A stretch of DNA of 64,000 nucleotides from Methylibium sp. (lineage in GTDB: Bacteria > Pseudomonadota > Gammaproteobacteria > Burkholderiales > Burkholderiaceae_C), in the NCBI GenBank assembly GCA_013824165.1, contig PNNH01000058.1, forward strand, positions 1-64,000, in the 5' to 3' direction. Position numbers and translations under genes: made by a program. The notes below the pieces were generated by a model, which searched no databases, had not been told where the DNA came from, and saw nothing but the letters and a program-made list of their open reading frames with translations. Below, piece by piece: positions 43,440 to 55,310 of the stretch (position 1 is its first letter; each line of letters starts with the position of its first letter).

Positions 43440-44318
43440 TCAGTGCGACATCAGCACCGGAATCGTCATCGAGCTCAGCATGGTGCGGGTGACACCGCCC
43501 AGCACCAGTTCCCACAGCCGCGTGTGACCGAAGCCCCCCATCACGATCAGGTCGGCATCGGTATCGGCCGCATGCGAGAGCAGCGCCTCGGCCACCGGCG
43601 CGTCTGGCGTCCAGTGGGTCACCAGGCGTTCGCCCAGCGAGCTCTCGCGTTGGTGCAGCAGCTTGAGCTCGGCCTCGATGCCGTGCTGGCGCAGATAGGC
43701 TTGCGCGCGCAGCAAAGGCTCAGGGCCGGCTTCCTCATGATCGGCAAAGCGCACCAGCTCGACGCGCTCGGCACGCTGCAGGAAGGGCAGCGCGTCACGC
43801 AGCGCGCGGGCACTCTCGCGCGTGTCGCGCCAAGCCACCAGCACGCGTGAGCCGCAGCGCTCCAGCGGCGTGTCATTGACATAGGGCACGAACAGCAGCG
43901 GACAGCCGCCAGAGATCAGCAGGCGACCGATCAGACCCTGGGCCGTGCCATCCGGCGTCTGCGGGTCGGTCTGACCGAGCACCAGCAAATCACTGTTGCG
44001 CGCCATCTGCAGCACCTCCAGCGTCGATTCGCTCATCAAGTGGGTGCAGCTCAGGGCGCTGCCGCTGGCAGCTGCCACCTGGGCCACCAGCGCGGCGGCG
44101 CGCTCGCGGCGCTGCCCATCGGCCTCCACCCGCAACTCCAAGGCCAGCGACGAAGCCTCGGGGGACAAATAGGCGCCTGAGGCACTGGGCGCCACTGCGT
44201 GCAGCGCCTGCAATTGCGCGCCATGCGCATTTGCCAGTCGCTGGGCCAAGGTCAGCACCGCGGCGGATCGGGGGCTGTCGTTCACAAGAGCGATCAGCGA
44301 GCGCAGATTCATCGACAT
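43440..44318 (-). CDS. Tandem-domain universal stress protein
   Basis: 292 residues made of two USP domains (1-145, 150-292). The second keeps the ATP-binding pattern G-x2-G-x9-G-[ST] in MGGFGHTRLWELVLGGVTR; the first lacks a clear copy, so only one site may bind nucleotide. USPs of this kind respond to respiratory, redox and starvation stress. Soluble, cytoplasmic. It is on the same strand as corA, 125 nt downstream of it. Confidence 0.87.
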   Translation of the reverse strand: MSMNLRSLIALVNDSPRSAAVLTLAQRLANAHGAQLQALHAVAPSASGAYLSPEASSLALELRVEADGQRRERAAALVAQVAAASGSALSCTHLMSESTLEVLQMARNSDLLVLGQTDPQTPDGTAQGLIGRLLISGGCPLLFVPYVNDTPLERCGSRVLVAWRDTRESARALRDALPFLQRAERVELVRFADHEEAGPEPLLRAQAYLRQHGIEAELKLLHQRESSLGERLVTHWTPDAPVAEALLSHAADTDADLIVMGGFGHTRLWELVLGGVTRTMLSSMTIPVLMSH

Positions 44319-44414
44319 GGAGGGACCTCGGCAGTCAGGGCAGGCAATGGCCGCATGCTAGCGGCAAGCCCGCCGGATCGGCAGGGTTGGCCTTGATGCG
44401 AATCAAACATTGCC

Positions 44415-44430
44415 GCGCCGGCCCCGGCGC
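44415..44430 (-). terminator. Hairpin downstream of corA
   Basis: GCGCCG-GCCC-CGGCGC forms a 6-bp GC stem with a 4-nt loop 14 nt beyond the corA stop (minus strand). A short TTT follows 9 nt later. Weak evidence. Confidence 0.35.
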
Positions 44431-44443
44431 AGCCGGTACAGGC

Positions 44444-45418
44444 CTACTTGAGCCAGCCCTTGCGGCGGAAATAGATGAAGGGCGCAGCCACCGAGGCCGC
44501 CATCAGGCCCAGCGCCAGCGGATAGCCCCAGCTCTGATCCAGCTCGGGCATGTACTTGAAGTTCATGCCATAGATACTGGCAATCAGCGTCGGCGGCAGC
44601 AGCGCCACGCTGGCCACCGAGAAGATCTTGATGATCTTGTTCTGGTTGATGTTGATGAAGCCGACCGTGGCATCCATCAGGAAGTTGATCTTGTCGAACA
44701 GGAAGGCGGTGTGGCTGTCCAGCGAGTCGATGTCACGCAGGATCTGGCGGGCCTCCTCGAACTGCTCGGCGCTGAGCATGCGGCTGCGCATCATGAAGCT
44801 GACCGCGCGGCGCGTGTCCATCACATTGCGGCGGATGCGGCCGTTCAGGTCTTCCTCGCGCGCGATCGCCGCCAGCACCTCGCCGGCCTCGGCGTCGTTG
44901 ACGTCTTTCTTCAGCACGCGGGCGCTGACCTTTTCCAGGCTGTCGTAGATGCCTTCCAGCGCATCGGCCGAATACTCGGCGTCCGCGTCGTAGAGCTTGA
45001 GCAGCACGTCCTTGGCGTCTTCGATCAAGGCCGGAATGCGGCGCGCGCGCAGGCGCAGCAGGCGGAACACCGGCAGGTCCTCGTTGTGTACCGAGAACAG
45101 CACCTTGTTGTGCAGGATGAAGGCCACCCGCACGTTGCGCGGCGCCTCGTCATCGTCGATCAGGAAGTCGGAGCGGATGTGCAGCTCGCCGTTGTCTTCC
45201 TCGTAGAAGCGCGCCGATTCTTCCAGGTCTTCGTCAACGATGTCCTCGGGAATGACGAGGCCGAATCGGTCGCGGATCCAGCCCTTTTCCTCGGCGGTGG
45301 GCTGCTCTAGATCCACCCAAACCGGCTGCGACAGCGCCAGCGCCTCAGGACTCTCGATTTCCTCCTGGAAAAGCCCGCCCTTCAGGCGGCCATTGTCCAG
45401 CGTGAACACATTCAGCAT
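44444..45418 (-). CDS. corA: CorA family magnesium/cobalt transporter
   Basis: 324 residues. A large acidic cytoplasmic N-terminal funnel precedes two C-terminal TM helices. The GMN selectivity motif is present as IYGMNFKYMPEL (Gly284-Met285-Asn286) with the usual periplasmic MPEL, and the protein ends in the basic RRKGWLK. It imports Mg2+ (also Co2+/Ni2+) as a homopentamer in the inner membrane. The ~520 nt upstream may contain its control elements, but no Mg2+ riboswitch was recognised. Confidence 0.93.
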   Translation of the reverse strand: MLNVFTLDNGRLKGGLFQEEIESPEALALSQPVWVDLEQPTAEEKGWIRDRFGLVIPEDIVDEDLEESARFYEEDNGELHIRSDFLIDDDEAPRNVRVAFILHNKVLFSVHNEDLPVFRLLRLRARRIPALIEDAKDVLLKLYDADAEYSADALEGIYDSLEKVSARVLKKDVNDAEAGEVLAAIAREEDLNGRIRRNVMDTRRAVSFMMRSRMLSAEQFEEARQILRDIDSLDSHTAFLFDKINFLMDATVGFININQNKIIKIFSVASVALLPPTLIASIYGMNFKYMPELDQSWGYPLALGLMAASVAAPFIYFRRKGWLK

Positions 45419-45936
45419 GCGGTGTTTCTCCAGCGCCAGCGCGCCGTCATGGTGTCGAGGCAGGGGACGGAATCCTGCCGTCCGGATGGGGTGGGGGGAC
45501 CCGTCTCACTCCGGACTGGCGCTGCGGCACGCTTGCAAGCGGCCGGCATCACAGCTGCTGGAGTGGACGGTCACCGAGGGTGATCGCTGTCCAAGGAAGA
45601 CTCCAGAGATTGGGTGCGCAATTATCACATCGCGGCATCAGCGCCAGCAAGCCAGCGGCGCGCAATCGACACAGCGGCACAGCAGGCCCGGCATCGACAA
45701 CAGTGCATTCAATCACAGCTTTGCCGTCGGCGGCGGCGCGGCATTCGAATTCGCCGGGTCTTTGCTGTCAAACACTTGTCACGGGGCGGATTTGAGGCGC
45801 ACACTGGTTCTGCCAACCCGGCAAGCGAATCAGACCTCCCGCTACCCGCGCCAGATCTCTCAATCCGCTACCTGTTGTTCCCTCTCTTCAAACGTCCCCC
45901 AACGACTTTTTGTCCACCCCTGTGAAAGGAGGCTCT
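45419..45936. other. 518-nt gap between divergent corA and hpf
   Basis: No gene, tRNA or conserved RNA was recognised. The half near hpf is less G+C-rich than the surroundings, as expected for a promoter region. A strong AAAGGAGG ribosome-binding site (45925-45932) precedes hpf. rpoN, which often lies upstream of hpf, is not here. Confidence 0.6.
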
Positions 45937-46278
45937 ATGAACCTGACTATCAGCGGCCACCATCTTGAAGTTACGCCGGCGCTTCGCGAGTACGTGCTCA
46001 CGAAGCTGGACAGGGTGACCCGCCACTTTGACCAGGTCGTTGACATCAACGTCCTGCTCACCGTGGAAAAGCAAAAGGAGAAAGAGCGTCGCCAGAAGGC
46101 TGAAGTCACCGTCCATGTGAAGGGCCGTGACATCTTTGTCGAGCAGTCCAGTGAGGATCTCTATGCCGCGATTGATCAGTTGATGGACAAGCTGGATCGT
46201 CAGGTCGTGCGCCACAAGGAGTTGGTGCAGGAGCACCATCACGCTTCGGCCAAACGGCTGGAAATCGGCCCGTCCTGA
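45937..46278 (+). CDS. hpf: Ribosome hibernation-promoting factor (short HPF/RaiA family)
   Basis: 113 residues, the short form. It opens with [20 protein letters not shown] and has [21 protein letters not shown], both typical. The protein binds the 30S decoding site and promotes inactive 100S ribosomes in stationary phase. The AAAGGAGG leader predicts strong translation. It is followed by its own terminator, then ptsN and hprK, the common hpf-ptsN-hprK order of betaproteobacteria. Confidence 0.95.
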   Translation: MNLTISGHHLEVTPALREYVLTKLDRVTRHFDQVVDINVLLTVEKQKEKERRQKAEVTVHVKGRDIFVEQSSEDLYAAIDQLMDKLDRQVVRHKELVQEHHHASAKRLEIGPS

Positions 46279-46299
46279 ACACCAGGCACCCCGATGTCG

Positions 46300-46322
46300 A
46301 AGCGGCCTGCGGGCCGCTTTTT
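46300..46322 (+). terminator. Rho-independent terminator after hpf
   Basis: AGCGGCC-TGCG-GGCCGCT is a perfect 7-bp stem followed immediately by TTTT and G, 22 nt after the hpf stop codon. Confidence 0.85.
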
Positions 46323-46438
46323 GTTGGGCGCAGCACGCATTCACCCCAATCTCAGGCCCCTGTTGCTGCGCCGCCGCAATTTTGAGCAATACTGCCGCAC
46401 TCGCCTGAAGGCGCCACCCCAAGCGGGGGTGGGCTTTC

Positions 46439-46444
46439 TATAAT
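46439..46444 (+). promoter_or_regulatory. Possible -10 box for ptsN-hprK
   Basis: A perfect TATAAT lies 67 nt before the ptsN start. No good -35 hexamer stands at the right distance; a CCACCCC/GGGGTGG hairpin (46414-46432) occupies that place. Since hpf has a terminator, a separate promoter here is likely. Confidence 0.45.
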
Positions 46445-46510
46445 CCGCCTCCTAGCTACCGACCAAGCGTCCCGCCCAAGGCTTTCAGCCGTAATCGGCG
46501 CTGTGACCCG

Positions 46511-46981
46511 ATGAACCGTCTTGCCGCCATCCTGCCTGCCAGCAATGTGCTGGTGAATGTGGACGCCTCCAGCAAAAAGCGTGTCTTCGAACAGGCCGGA
46601 CTGCTGTTCGAGAACAACCACGCCATCGCGCGCGCCTCGGTCACGGACAACCTGTTCGCCCGCGAGCGCCTCGGCTCCACCGGCCTGGGCCATGGTGTGG
46701 CCATTCCGCACGGCCGCATCAAAGGCCTGAAGAATCCCCTCGCCGCTGTCCTGCGCGTGCAGCAGCCCATCGGCTTCGACGCACCGGACGACGAGCCTGT
46801 CAGCCTGCTGATCTTCCTGCTGGTGCCGGAAGCTGCCACGCAGCGCCATCTGGAGATCCTCTCCGAGATTGCGGAGATGCTGTCGGATCGTGAGTTGCGA
46901 GAACGCCTGAAGGTCGAGGTCGAAGCCAGCGCCGTGCACCGGCTGATCGCGGACTGGGAACCGCTGAAGTCGGTGGCCTAA
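46511..46981 (+). CDS. ptsN: PTS IIA-Ntr protein
   Basis: 156 residues. The phosphorylated histidine is His67 in GHGVAIPHGRIKG, the conserved active site of the PTS nitrogen-regulatory IIA domain. It receives phosphate from NPr/HPr in a regulatory phosphorelay that affects potassium uptake, carbon-nitrogen balance and storage polymers. It sits directly upstream of hprK (15 nt), so both are probably on one transcript. Confidence 0.93.
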   Translation: MNRLAAILPASNVLVNVDASSKKRVFEQAGLLFENNHAIARASVTDNLFARERLGSTGLGHGVAIPHGRIKGLKNPLAAVLRVQQPIGFDAPDDEPVSLLIFLLVPEAATQRHLEILSEIAEMLSDRELRERLKVEVEASAVHRLIADWEPLKSVA

Positions 46982-46996
46982 AGGCACAAGCCTCGC

Positions 46997-47959
46997 GTGA
47001 AACCCACCTCAATCAGCGCCGACCGGCTCTTCGAAGAGCACCGCGAGGCCCTGCGCTGGGAATGGATTGCCGGCCATGCCCATCCGGATCGCCGCTTCGA
47101 TGAAGCAGCGCTGCGCGACGCGCAGTCCTCGGCCGATCTGGTCGGCTACCTGAACTACATCCACCCGTACCGGGTGCAGATCGTCGGCCGCCGCGAAGTC
47201 GCCTACCTGAGCCAGGCCTCGGGCGAGGTGCTGGATCGCCGCATCTCGCGCATCGTCACGCTGGAGCCGCCGGTGATCATCGTCGCCGACGACCAGATTC
47301 CGCCGGATCGCCTGGTGGCGATGTGCGACCGCGCCGAGATTCCGCTGTTCGTCACTCATGAGTCGGCCGGCCATGTGATCGACGTGGTGCGCACCTATCT
47401 GGCCCATGTCTGCGCCAACCGCACCACGCGCCACGGCGTGTTCATGGACATTCTTGGCCTGGGCGTGCTGCTCACCGGCGAATCCGGCCTGGGCAAGAGC
47501 GAGCTGGGCCTGGAGCTGATATCGCGCGGCCACGGCCTGGTGGCCGACGATGCGGTGGACTTCTTCCGCATTGCCGAGACCGCCATCGAAGGCCGCTGCC
47601 CGGCGCTGCTGATGAACCTGCTGGAAGTGCGCGGCATCGGCCTGCTGGACATCAAGGCCATCTTTGGCGAGACCGCGGTGCGCCGCAAGATGCGCCTGAA
47701 GCTGATCGTGCACCTGGTCCGCAAGGAAACCATGGAACGCGACTTCGAGCGCCTGCCCTACGAGCCGCTGTATGAGCCGGTGCTGGGCATGCCGGTGCGC
47801 AAGGTGGTGATTGCAGTGGACGCCGGCCGCAACCTGGCGGTGCTGGTGGAAGCGGCCGTGCGCAACACCATCCTGCAGCTGCGCGGCATCGACACCTATC
47901 GCGAATTCGTCGAGCGCCACCAGCGCGCCATCGAGCAAGGCCTGTCCGACGAGGCCTGA
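46997..47959 (+). CDS. hprK: HPr kinase/phosphorylase
   Basis: 320 residues from a GTG start. The N-terminal HprK domain precedes the catalytic domain with Walker [16 protein letters not shown] (about 160-174) and the signature [17 protein letters not shown] (about 210-226). The enzyme phosphorylates HPr on serine and removes that phosphate. In proteobacteria lacking a full sugar PTS it controls the regulatory PTS instead. It forms an operon with ptsN. Convergent with fur (9 nt gap). Confidence 0.94.
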   Translation: MKPTSISADRLFEEHREALRWEWIAGHAHPDRRFDEAALRDAQSSADLVGYLNYIHPYRVQIVGRREVAYLSQASGEVLDRRISRIVTLEPPVIIVADDQIPPDRLVAMCDRAEIPLFVTHESAGHVIDVVRTYLAHVCANRTTRHGVFMDILGLGVLLTGESGLGKSELGLELISRGHGLVADDAVDFFRIAETAIEGRCPALLMNLLEVRGIGLLDIKAIFGETAVRRKMRLKLIVHLVRKETMERDFERLPYEPLYEPVLGMPVRKVVIAVDAGRNLAVLVEAAVRNTILQLRGIDTYREFVERHQRAIEQGLSDEA

Positions 47960-47968
47960 AGCCTGTTG

Positions 47969-48394
47969 TCAGCCGCGGTGCGGGCAGTCAGTCTTGATGC
48001 AGCTGGCATAGAGCGCCAGCGAATGCTCCTGCAACTCGAAACCGCGCTCCTTGGCGATCGAGTGCTGACGCTCCTCGATCTCGGCGTCGTAGAACTCCTC
48101 GACACGGCCGCAGGTGAGGCAGACCAGATGATCGTGATGGCGCCCCTCATTCAGTTCGAACACGGCCTTGCCGGTCTCGAAGTGATTGCGCGAAAGCAGG
48201 CCGGCCTGCTCGAACTGGGTCAGCACGCGGTAGACGGTAGCCAGGCCGATATCGGCATCCTCGATCAGCAAAGCCTTGTAGACATCCTCGGCTGTCATAT
48301 GGCGTTGCGAAGACTTCTGGAATATCTCCAGAATCTTGATGCGCGGAAGCGTTGCCTTCAGGCCGCTGTTCTTGATTTCGTCGGTGCGGTTCAT
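47969..48394 (-). CDS. fur: Ferric uptake regulator
   Basis: 141 residues from the ATG giving [18 protein letters not shown], the usual Fur start; an ATG further upstream would add 17 atypical residues. The winged helix ends in [17 protein letters not shown], and the metal-binding hinge is [11 protein letters not shown], with a second Cys pair in [10 protein letters not shown]. It represses iron-uptake genes when Fe2+ is bound. Divergent from bamE, 95 nt apart, a conserved betaproteobacterial arrangement. Confidence 0.95.
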   Translation of the reverse strand: MNRTDEIKNSGLKATLPRIKILEIFQKSSQRHMTAEDVYKALLIEDADIGLATVYRVLTQFEQAGLLSRNHFETGKAVFELNEGRHHDHLVCLTCGRVEEFYDAEIEERQHSIAKERGFELQEHSLALYASCIKTDCPHRG

Positions 48395-48489
48395 CGCCGT
48401 AGGGCTGGGCCTGCCCTCCATGGGCCTGCCGCTAGAATCAGCCAATCATAGCCAGCTCAGGGCCGATACCGGCCCAAGCCCCTGAAGAT

Positions 48490-49062
48490 ATGCGACCCTT
48501 TTTGCCCCTCGCCCGTGGCATCCGCCTGAGTCTGGCACTGGCCGCCAGCGCCAGCCTCAGCGCCTGCATCCAACTGCCATCGCTGGACAAGCTGCCCTCG
48601 GTCGCGGGCGACAAGGTGATGGGCCTCGTGACGCCCTACCGCCTGGAAGTCGTCCAGGGCAATGTGCTGACCAAGGAACTGGTGGCCCGCGTCAAGCCCG
48701 GCATGTCGCGCGCCCAGGTGCGTGATCTGCTCGGCTCGCCGCTGCTGACCGATATGTTCCACGAGAACCGCTGGGACTATGTCTTCACGATCAAGCGCCA
48801 GGGCGCGCCTGAGCAGAAGCGCGAAGTGGTGGCCTGGTTCGATGGCGAGAAGCTCAAGTCCATCGACGCACCGACCGACCTGCCGACCGAGAACGAGTTC
48901 ATCGCGCTGATCAACACCTTCAAGCCGACCAAGCCGGTGCCGAAGCTGGAGCTCAGCGAGACAGAGCGCAAGGCCTTGCCTACGCCGCCCAAGCCCGACG
49001 CTGCCACCACCGAGCCCGCCGGCCCGGTGCGCAGCTATCCGCCGCTGGAAGGCAAGTCGTGA
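48490..49062 (+). CDS. bamE: Outer-membrane assembly lipoprotein BamE (SmpA/OmlA)
   Basis: 190 residues. The signal peptide ends in lipobox SLSAC (Cys19). The BamE fold is recognised by [20 protein letters not shown] and [13 protein letters not shown]. It is part of the BAM complex that inserts beta-barrel proteins into the outer membrane. A Pro/Thr-rich C-terminal tail (about 150-190) exceeds the core domain, common in this order. The stop overlaps the dapB start. Confidence 0.93.
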   Translation: MRPFLPLARGIRLSLALAASASLSACIQLPSLDKLPSVAGDKVMGLVTPYRLEVVQGNVLTKELVARVKPGMSRAQVRDLLGSPLLTDMFHENRWDYVFTIKRQGAPEQKREVVAWFDGEKLKSIDAPTDLPTENEFIALINTFKPTKPVPKLELSETERKALPTPPKPDAATTEPAGPVRSYPPLEGKS

Positions 49063-49868
49063 GCCAAGGTTTGAAGATTGTTGTGGCCGGCGCCTCCGGC
49101 CGCATGGGCCGCATGCTGATCGAGGCCGTGCAGGCCGCGCCGGATTGCACGCTGAGCGGCGCGCTGGACCGCCCGGGCAGCCCGGCGCTGGGCCAGGACG
49201 CCAGCGCGTTTCTGGGCCAGACCAGCGGCGTGCTGATCACCGAAGACCTGCGCCAGGGCCTGGCTGGTGCGGACGTGCTGATTGATTTCACCCGCCCCGA
49301 GGGCACGATGGCGCATCTGGCGGTCTGCCAGGAGCTCGGCGTCAAGGTGGTGATCGGCACCACCGGCTTTGACGAGGCTCAGAAGGTGCAGATCGCCGAG
49401 CATGGCCGGCACATCGGCATCATGATGGCGCCGAACATGAGCGTCGGCGTCAACGTCGTGCTCAAGCTACTGGACATGGCCGCGCGCGCGCTCGATCAAG
49501 GCTTCGACATCGAGATCATCGAGGCCCACCACCGCCACAAGGTCGACGCCCCCAGCGGCACCGCGCTGGCGCTGGGCGAGGCCGTTGCGCAGGCCCTGGG
49601 CCGCGACCTGAAGCAATGCGCGGTCTATGGCCGCGAAGGCATCACCGGCGAACGTGACCCGTCCACCATCGGCTTCGCCACCGTGCGCGGCGGCGACATC
49701 ATCGGCGACCACACCGTGCTGTTCGCCGGCATCGGCGAGCGCATCGAGATCAGCCACAAGGCCAGCAGCCGCAGCACCTTCGCCCAGGGCAGCCTGCGCG
49801 CCGCGCGCTTCCTGGCGGGGCGCGGCCCCGGCCTGTACGGCATGAACGACGTGCTGGGCCTGAGCTGA
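49059..49868 (+). CDS. dapB: 4-Hydroxy-tetrahydrodipicolinate reductase
   Basis: 269 residues from a GTG overlapping the bamE stop. The NAD(P)H motif is [16 protein letters not shown] (about 7-22), and the catalytic/substrate region is [33 protein letters not shown] and the C-terminal [11 protein letters not shown] complete the family signature. It carries out the second pathway-specific step of lysine and diaminopimelate biosynthesis, so it also feeds peptidoglycan synthesis. Confidence 0.96.
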   Translation: MSQGLKIVVAGASGRMGRMLIEAVQAAPDCTLSGALDRPGSPALGQDASAFLGQTSGVLITEDLRQGLAGADVLIDFTRPEGTMAHLAVCQELGVKVVIGTTGFDEAQKVQIAEHGRHIGIMMAPNMSVGVNVVLKLLDMAARALDQGFDIEIIEAHHRHKVDAPSGTALALGEAVAQALGRDLKQCAVYGREGITGERDPSTIGFATVRGGDIIGDHTVLFAGIGERIEISHKASSRSTFAQGSLRAARFLAGRGPGLYGMNDVLGLS

Positions 49869-49878
49869 GGCCGCGGCC

Positions 49879-50535
<657 letters not shown>

Positions 50536-50550
50536 ATCCGAGGGCCAGCC

Positions 50551-50976
<426 letters not shown>

Positions 50977-51001
50977 GAAGGCTGCGCCTACAATTTGGCG
51001 C

Positions 51002-53638
51002 ATGAACGACAAGTACGCCCCGAACGAGATCGAAGCCGCCGCGCGGCAGTACTGGAACTCCCGCGACGCCTACCGCGTGGTCGAGGACCAGAGCAAGCCC
51101 AAGTTCTATGCCTGCTCGATGCTGCCTTACCCCAGCGGCAAGCTGCACATGGGCCATGTGCGCAACTACACGATCAACGACATGCTCACGCGCCAGCTGC
51201 GCATGAAGGGCTACAACGTCCTGATGCCGATGGGCTGGGACGCCTTCGGCCTGCCGGCCGAGAACGCGGCGATGAAAAACAAGGTGCCGCCCGCCAAGTG
51301 GACCTACGAAAACATCGCCTACATGAAGGGCCAGATGCAGGCCATGGGCCTGGCGATCGACTGGTCGCGCGAAATCGCCACCTGCACGCCCGAGTACTAC
51401 AAGTGGAACCAGTGGCTGTTCCTGAAGATGCTGGAAGCCGGCATCGCCGAGCGCCGCACCCAGGTCGTCAACTGGGACCCGGTCGACCAGACCGTGCTGG
51501 CCAATGAGCAGGTGGTGGATGGCCGCGGCTGGCGCTCCGGCGCCATCGTCGAGAAGCGCGAGATCCCCGGCTACTACCTGAACATCACCAAGTACGCCGA
51601 CGAGCTGCTGGCGGCGGTGGCCGACCCGGCCAGCCCGCAATACCTCTCGGGCTGGCCCGAGCGCGTGCGCCTGATGCAGGAGAACTGGATCGGCAAGAGC
51701 GAGGGTGTGCGCTTCGCCTTCCCGCATGCGATCAAGGACGCCAGCGGCGCACCGATCCAGGACGGCAAGCTGTATGTCTTCACCACGCGTGCCGACACCA
51801 TCATGGGGGTCACGTTTTGCGCGGTGGCGCCGGAGCATCCGCTGGCCACGCACGCGGCGGCAGGCAATGCCGAGCTGAGCGCCTTCATCCAGGAATGCAA
51901 GAGCGGCGGCACCACCGAGGCCGAGCTGGCCACGCAAGAGAAGAAGGGCCAGCGCACCGGCCTGTTCGTCACGCACCCGCTGACCGGCGCGCAGGTCGAA
52001 GTCTGGGTCGGCAACTATGTGCTGATGAGCTACGGCGACGGCGCCGTGATGGGCGTGCCGGCGCATGACGAACGTGATTTCGCATTCGCCAAAAAGTACG
52101 GCATCGCGATCCAGCAGGTCATTGCGGTCGAGGGCGAGAGCTTCAGCCTGGACGCCTGGGCAGAGTGGTATGGCGACAAGCAGAAGGCGGTCTGCATCAA
52201 CTCCGGCGTGCTCGATGGCCTGGGCCACAAGGCCGCCGTCAGCAAGGTGGCCGAACTCGTCGGCGCCAAGGGCCTGGGCGAGAAGAAGACCACCTGGCGT
52301 CTGCGCGACTGGGGCATCAGCCGCCAGCGCTACTGGGGCACGCCGATTCCGATCATCCACTGCGAGGACTGCGGCGCCGTGCCCGTGCCGGCCCAGGATC
52401 TGCCGGTGGTGCTGCCCGAGGAGTGCATCCCGGACGGTAGCGGCAACCCGCTGAAGAAGCATGCCGGCTTCCTGAACTGCGCCTGCCCCAAGTGCGGCAA
52501 GCCGGCGCAGCGCGAGACCGACACGATGGACACCTTCGTGGACAGCTCCTGGTACTTCATGCGCTATTGCGATGCGCAGAACAAGGACGCGATGGTCGCC
52601 GACGGCACCCAGTATTGGATGCCGATGGATCAATACATCGGCGGTATCGAGCACGCCATCCTGCACCTGCTCTACGCGCGCTTCTGGACCAAGGTGATGC
52701 GCGACCTGGGCCTGGTCAAGGTGGACGAGCCCTTCACCAAGCTGCTCACCCAGGGCATGGTGCTGAACCACATCTACTCGCGCCGCGGCGACAAGGGCGG
52801 CATCGAGTATTTCTGGCCGCACGAGGTCGAGGACATCCAGGACGCCAGCGGCAAGGTCGTCGGCGCCAAGCTCAAGAGCGATGGTTCGCTGGTGGACTAC
52901 GAGGGCGTGGGCACCATGTCCAAGTCCAAGAACAACGGCGTCGATCCGCAACAGCTGATCAACCAGTACGGCGCCGACACTGCGCGCCTGTTCGTGATGT
53001 TCGCTTCGCCCCCGGAGCAGACGCTGGAGTGGAACGATGCCGGCGTCGAAGGCGCGCACCGCTTCCTGAAACGCGTCTGGGGCTTCGGCGCCAAGAATGC
53101 CGAAGCCATCAAGGCGGCCGGCAGCGACTTCGCCGCGCTCAGCGGCGAGGGCAAGGCGCTGCGCCGCGAGGTGCACCTGGTGCTCAAGCAGGTCTCGTAT
53201 GACTACGAGCGCATGCAGTACAACACCGTGGTGTCCGGCGGCATGAAGCTGCTGAATGCGCTGGAAGGCTTCAAGGCAGCCGGCCAGGATGCCGCTGTGC
53301 GCGAAGGCTTCTCGGTGCTGCTGCGCGTGCTCTACCCCGCCTGCCCGCACATCGCCCACACCCTGTGGACCGACTTGGGCTTTGCCGCCGAGCTGGGCGA
53401 CCTGCTCGACGCGCCCTGGCCCACGGTGGACGAGGCCGCGCTGGTGCAGGACGAGATCGAGCTGATGCTGCAGGTCAACGGCAAGCTGCGCGGCGCGATC
53501 AAGGTGCCCGCCGCCGCCGACAAGGCCGCCATCGAAGCCGTGGCGCTGGCCAGCGAAGACTTCGCCAAGTTCAGCGAAGGCAAGGCGCCCAAGAAGGTCA
53601 TCATCGTGCCCGGCCGTCTGGTCAACCTCGTTGTCTGA
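51002..53638 (+). CDS. leuS: Leucyl-tRNA synthetase
   Basis: 878 residues. The class I HIGH motif is HMGH (49-52) inside [15 protein letters not shown], and the KMSKS motif is TMSKSKNNG (about 638-646). An editing (CP1) domain with [20 protein letters not shown] follows in the middle, as does a zinc-like Cys set (CEDCG, CPKCG). It charges tRNA-Leu and hydrolyses mischarged products. The lptE-holA genes downstream are the usual partners. The end overlaps a possible upstream TTG start of lptE, but the ATG further on is preferred. Confidence 0.97.
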   Translation: MNDKYAPNEIEAAARQYWNSRDAYRVVEDQSKPKFYACSMLPYPSGKLHMGHVRNYTINDMLTRQLRMKGYNVLMPMGWDAFGLPAENAAMKNKVPPAKWTYENIAYMKGQMQAMGLAIDWSREIATCTPEYYKWNQWLFLKMLEAGIAERRTQVVNWDPVDQTVLANEQVVDGRGWRSGAIVEKREIPGYYLNITKYADELLAAVADPASPQYLSGWPERVRLMQENWIGKSEGVRFAFPHAIKDASGAPIQDGKLYVFTTRADTIMGVTFCAVAPEHPLATHAAAGNAELSAFIQECKSGGTTEAELATQEKKGQRTGLFVTHPLTGAQVEVWVGNYVLMSYGDGAVMGVPAHDERDFAFAKKYGIAIQQVIAVEGESFSLDAWAEWYGDKQKAVCINSGVLDGLGHKAAVSKVAELVGAKGLGEKKTTWRLRDWGISRQRYWGTPIPIIHCEDCGAVPVPAQDLPVVLPEECIPDGSGNPLKKHAGFLNCACPKCGKPAQRETDTMDTFVDSSWYFMRYCDAQNKDAMVADGTQYWMPMDQYIGGIEHAILHLLYARFWTKVMRDLGLVKVDEPFTKLLTQGMVLNHIYSRRGDKGGIEYFWPHEVEDIQDASGKVVGAKLKSDGSLVDYEGVGTMSKSKNNGVDPQQLINQYGADTARLFVMFASPPEQTLEWNDAGVEGAHRFLKRVWGFGAKNAEAIKAAGSDFAALSGEGKALRREVHLVLKQVSYDYERMQYNTVVSGGMKLLNALEGFKAAGQDAAVREGFSVLLRVLYPACPHIAHTLWTDLGFAAELGDLLDAPWPTVDEAALVQDEIELMLQVNGKLRGAIKVPAAADKAAIEAVALASEDFAKFSEGKAPKKVIIVPGRLVNLVV

Positions 53639-53645
53639 TCCCGCC

Positions 53646-54140
53646 ATGCTCGCCACGCGCCGACTGCTTGTGCTGGGCGCCGCTGCCGCGCTGGCGGGCT
53701 GCGGCTTCGCGCCGCGGCGTGAGCCCGAGTTGCAGTTCCGCAGCATCGCGCTGCAGGGCTTTGCGCCGGACTCGCCGCTGGCCGCCGAGCTGAAGCGCCA
53801 GCTGGCACGCACGCCGGTGCAGCTGCTGGCCGATGCCAACCGCGCCGAGGTGGTGCTGGAGGCGCGCGACGACAGCCGCCAGCGCAGCGTCGTCGCGTCG
53901 ACCAGCGTCGGCCAGGTGCGTGAGTGGCAGCTGCAGCTCAAGCTCGACTACCTGCTGCGCACGCCGGCCGGCGAAGTGCTGCTGCCGCGCAGCGAGCTGG
54001 CGATGACCCGCGAGATGAACTACACCGAGAGCGCCGCGCTGGCCAAGGAGCAGGAAGAAGCGCAGCTGTTCCGCTCGATGCAGGCCGATGCGGTAGCGCA
54101 GGTGATGCGCCGCCTGTCAGCCGTGCGGCTGCCGCGTTAG
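53646..54140 (+). CDS. lptE: LPS-assembly lipoprotein LptE
   Basis: 164 residues from the ATG placed 8 nt after leuS. The N-terminus MLATRRLLVLGAAAALAGCG gives a lipobox LAGC (Cys19). LQFRSIALQGFAPDSPLAAEL and the C-terminal EQEEAQLFRSMQADAVAQVM match the LptE/RlpB family, which plugs LptD and helps place lipopolysaccharide in the outer membrane. Its position between leuS and holA is the standard order. Confidence 0.92.
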   Translation: MLATRRLLVLGAAAALAGCGFAPRREPELQFRSIALQGFAPDSPLAAELKRQLARTPVQLLADANRAEVVLEARDDSRQRSVVASTSVGQVREWQLQLKLDYLLRTPAGEVLLPRSELAMTREMNYTESAALAKEQEEAQLFRSMQADAVAQVMRRLSAVRLPR

Positions 54141-54160
54141 GCCTCTTCAGTCAAGCCGCC

Positions 54161-55231
54161 ATGCAGATCCGCACCGACGCCCTCAAGCCCCAGCTCGCCA
54201 AGGGCCTGAAGCCCATCTACACCGTCTACGGCGACGAGCCCCTGCTCGCCCAGGAAGCTGGCGACGCGATCCGCGCCGCCGCGCGCGAGCAGGGTTACGG
54301 TGAGCGCAAGGTCTTCACCGTGGCCGGCGCCTATTTCGACTGGGGCCCGGTGCTGGGTGCCGCGCAGGCGATGAGCCTGTTCTCGGAGCGCCAGTTCATC
54401 GAGATCCGCATCCCCTCCGGCAAGCCCGGCAAGGAAGGCTCGGAGATGCTGCAGCGTTACTGCGCCCAGCTGCCCGAGGACATCGTCACGCTGGTGAGCC
54501 TGCCCAAGCTCGACAAGACACAGCAGAACAGCGCCTGGTTCCAGGCCCTGGACAGCAGCGGCGTCACCGTGCGCGTTGAACCGGTGGAGCGCCGCGCGCT
54601 GCCGCAGTGGCTGGCGCAGCGCCTGGCCGCGCAGGGCCAGCGTGTGCCCGAAGGCGAAGCCGGCCAGCAGGCGCTGGCCTTCTTTGCCGACCGCGTCGAG
54701 GGCAATCTGCTGGCCGCCCACCAGGAGCTGCAGAAGCTGGCCCTGTTGCACCCGCAGGGCGAGCTGAGCCTGGAGCAGATCGAAGCCGCCGTGCTGAATG
54801 TGGCCCGCTACGACGTCTTCAAGCTCAGCGAGGCCGTACTCTCAGGCCAGCTCACCCGCACGCTGCGCATGCTCGAAGGCCTGCAGGCAGAGGGCGAAGC
54901 CGCGGTGCTGGTTCACTGGGCGCTGGCCGAAGACATCCGTGCGCTGCGCCGCGTGCGCGAGGCAGTGGACGCCGGCAAGCCGCTGCCGATGGCGCTGCGC
55001 GAATCGCGCGTCTGGGGCCCCAAGGAGCGCCTGTTCGAGCGCATCGTGCCGGGGCTGAAGGCCGCCGAGCTGGCGCCGCTGGTGGAGGCCGCGCAGATCT
55101 GCGACGGCCTGGTCAAAGGACTGCGCCATCCCGGCTGGCCGCTCGACCCCTGGGCCGGCCTGCAGCGCCTGGCGCTGATGCTGGTCGAAGCAGCCAACCC
55201 GCGCGCACCGCAACTCGCCCTGAAGCCCTGA
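54161..55231 (+). CDS. holA: DNA polymerase III delta subunit
   Basis: 356 residues. N-terminal AAA+-like region with IYTVYGDEPLLAQEAGDAIR, a middle segment QAMSLFSERQFIEIRIPSGK, and the collar domain in the C-terminal third. Delta opens the beta clamp as part of the clamp loader. It follows lptE by 20 nt in the leuS-lptE-holA block. Confidence 0.93.
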   Translation: MQIRTDALKPQLAKGLKPIYTVYGDEPLLAQEAGDAIRAAAREQGYGERKVFTVAGAYFDWGPVLGAAQAMSLFSERQFIEIRIPSGKPGKEGSEMLQRYCAQLPEDIVTLVSLPKLDKTQQNSAWFQALDSSGVTVRVEPVERRALPQWLAQRLAAQGQRVPEGEAGQQALAFFADRVEGNLLAAHQELQKLALLHPQGELSLEQIEAAVLNVARYDVFKLSEAVLSGQLTRTLRMLEGLQAEGEAAVLVHWALAEDIRALRRVREAVDAGKPLPMALRESRVWGPKERLFERIVPGLKAAELAPLVEAAQICDGLVKGLRHPGWPLDPWAGLQRLALMLVEAANPRAPQLALKP

Positions 55232-55310
55232 AGCGTCGCGGGGCGGCACCACCGCGCGGGGGTGAAACAGATAGAGTCAGGGCAACGTTTTCTGCCCGAT
55301 CTCACGCCCG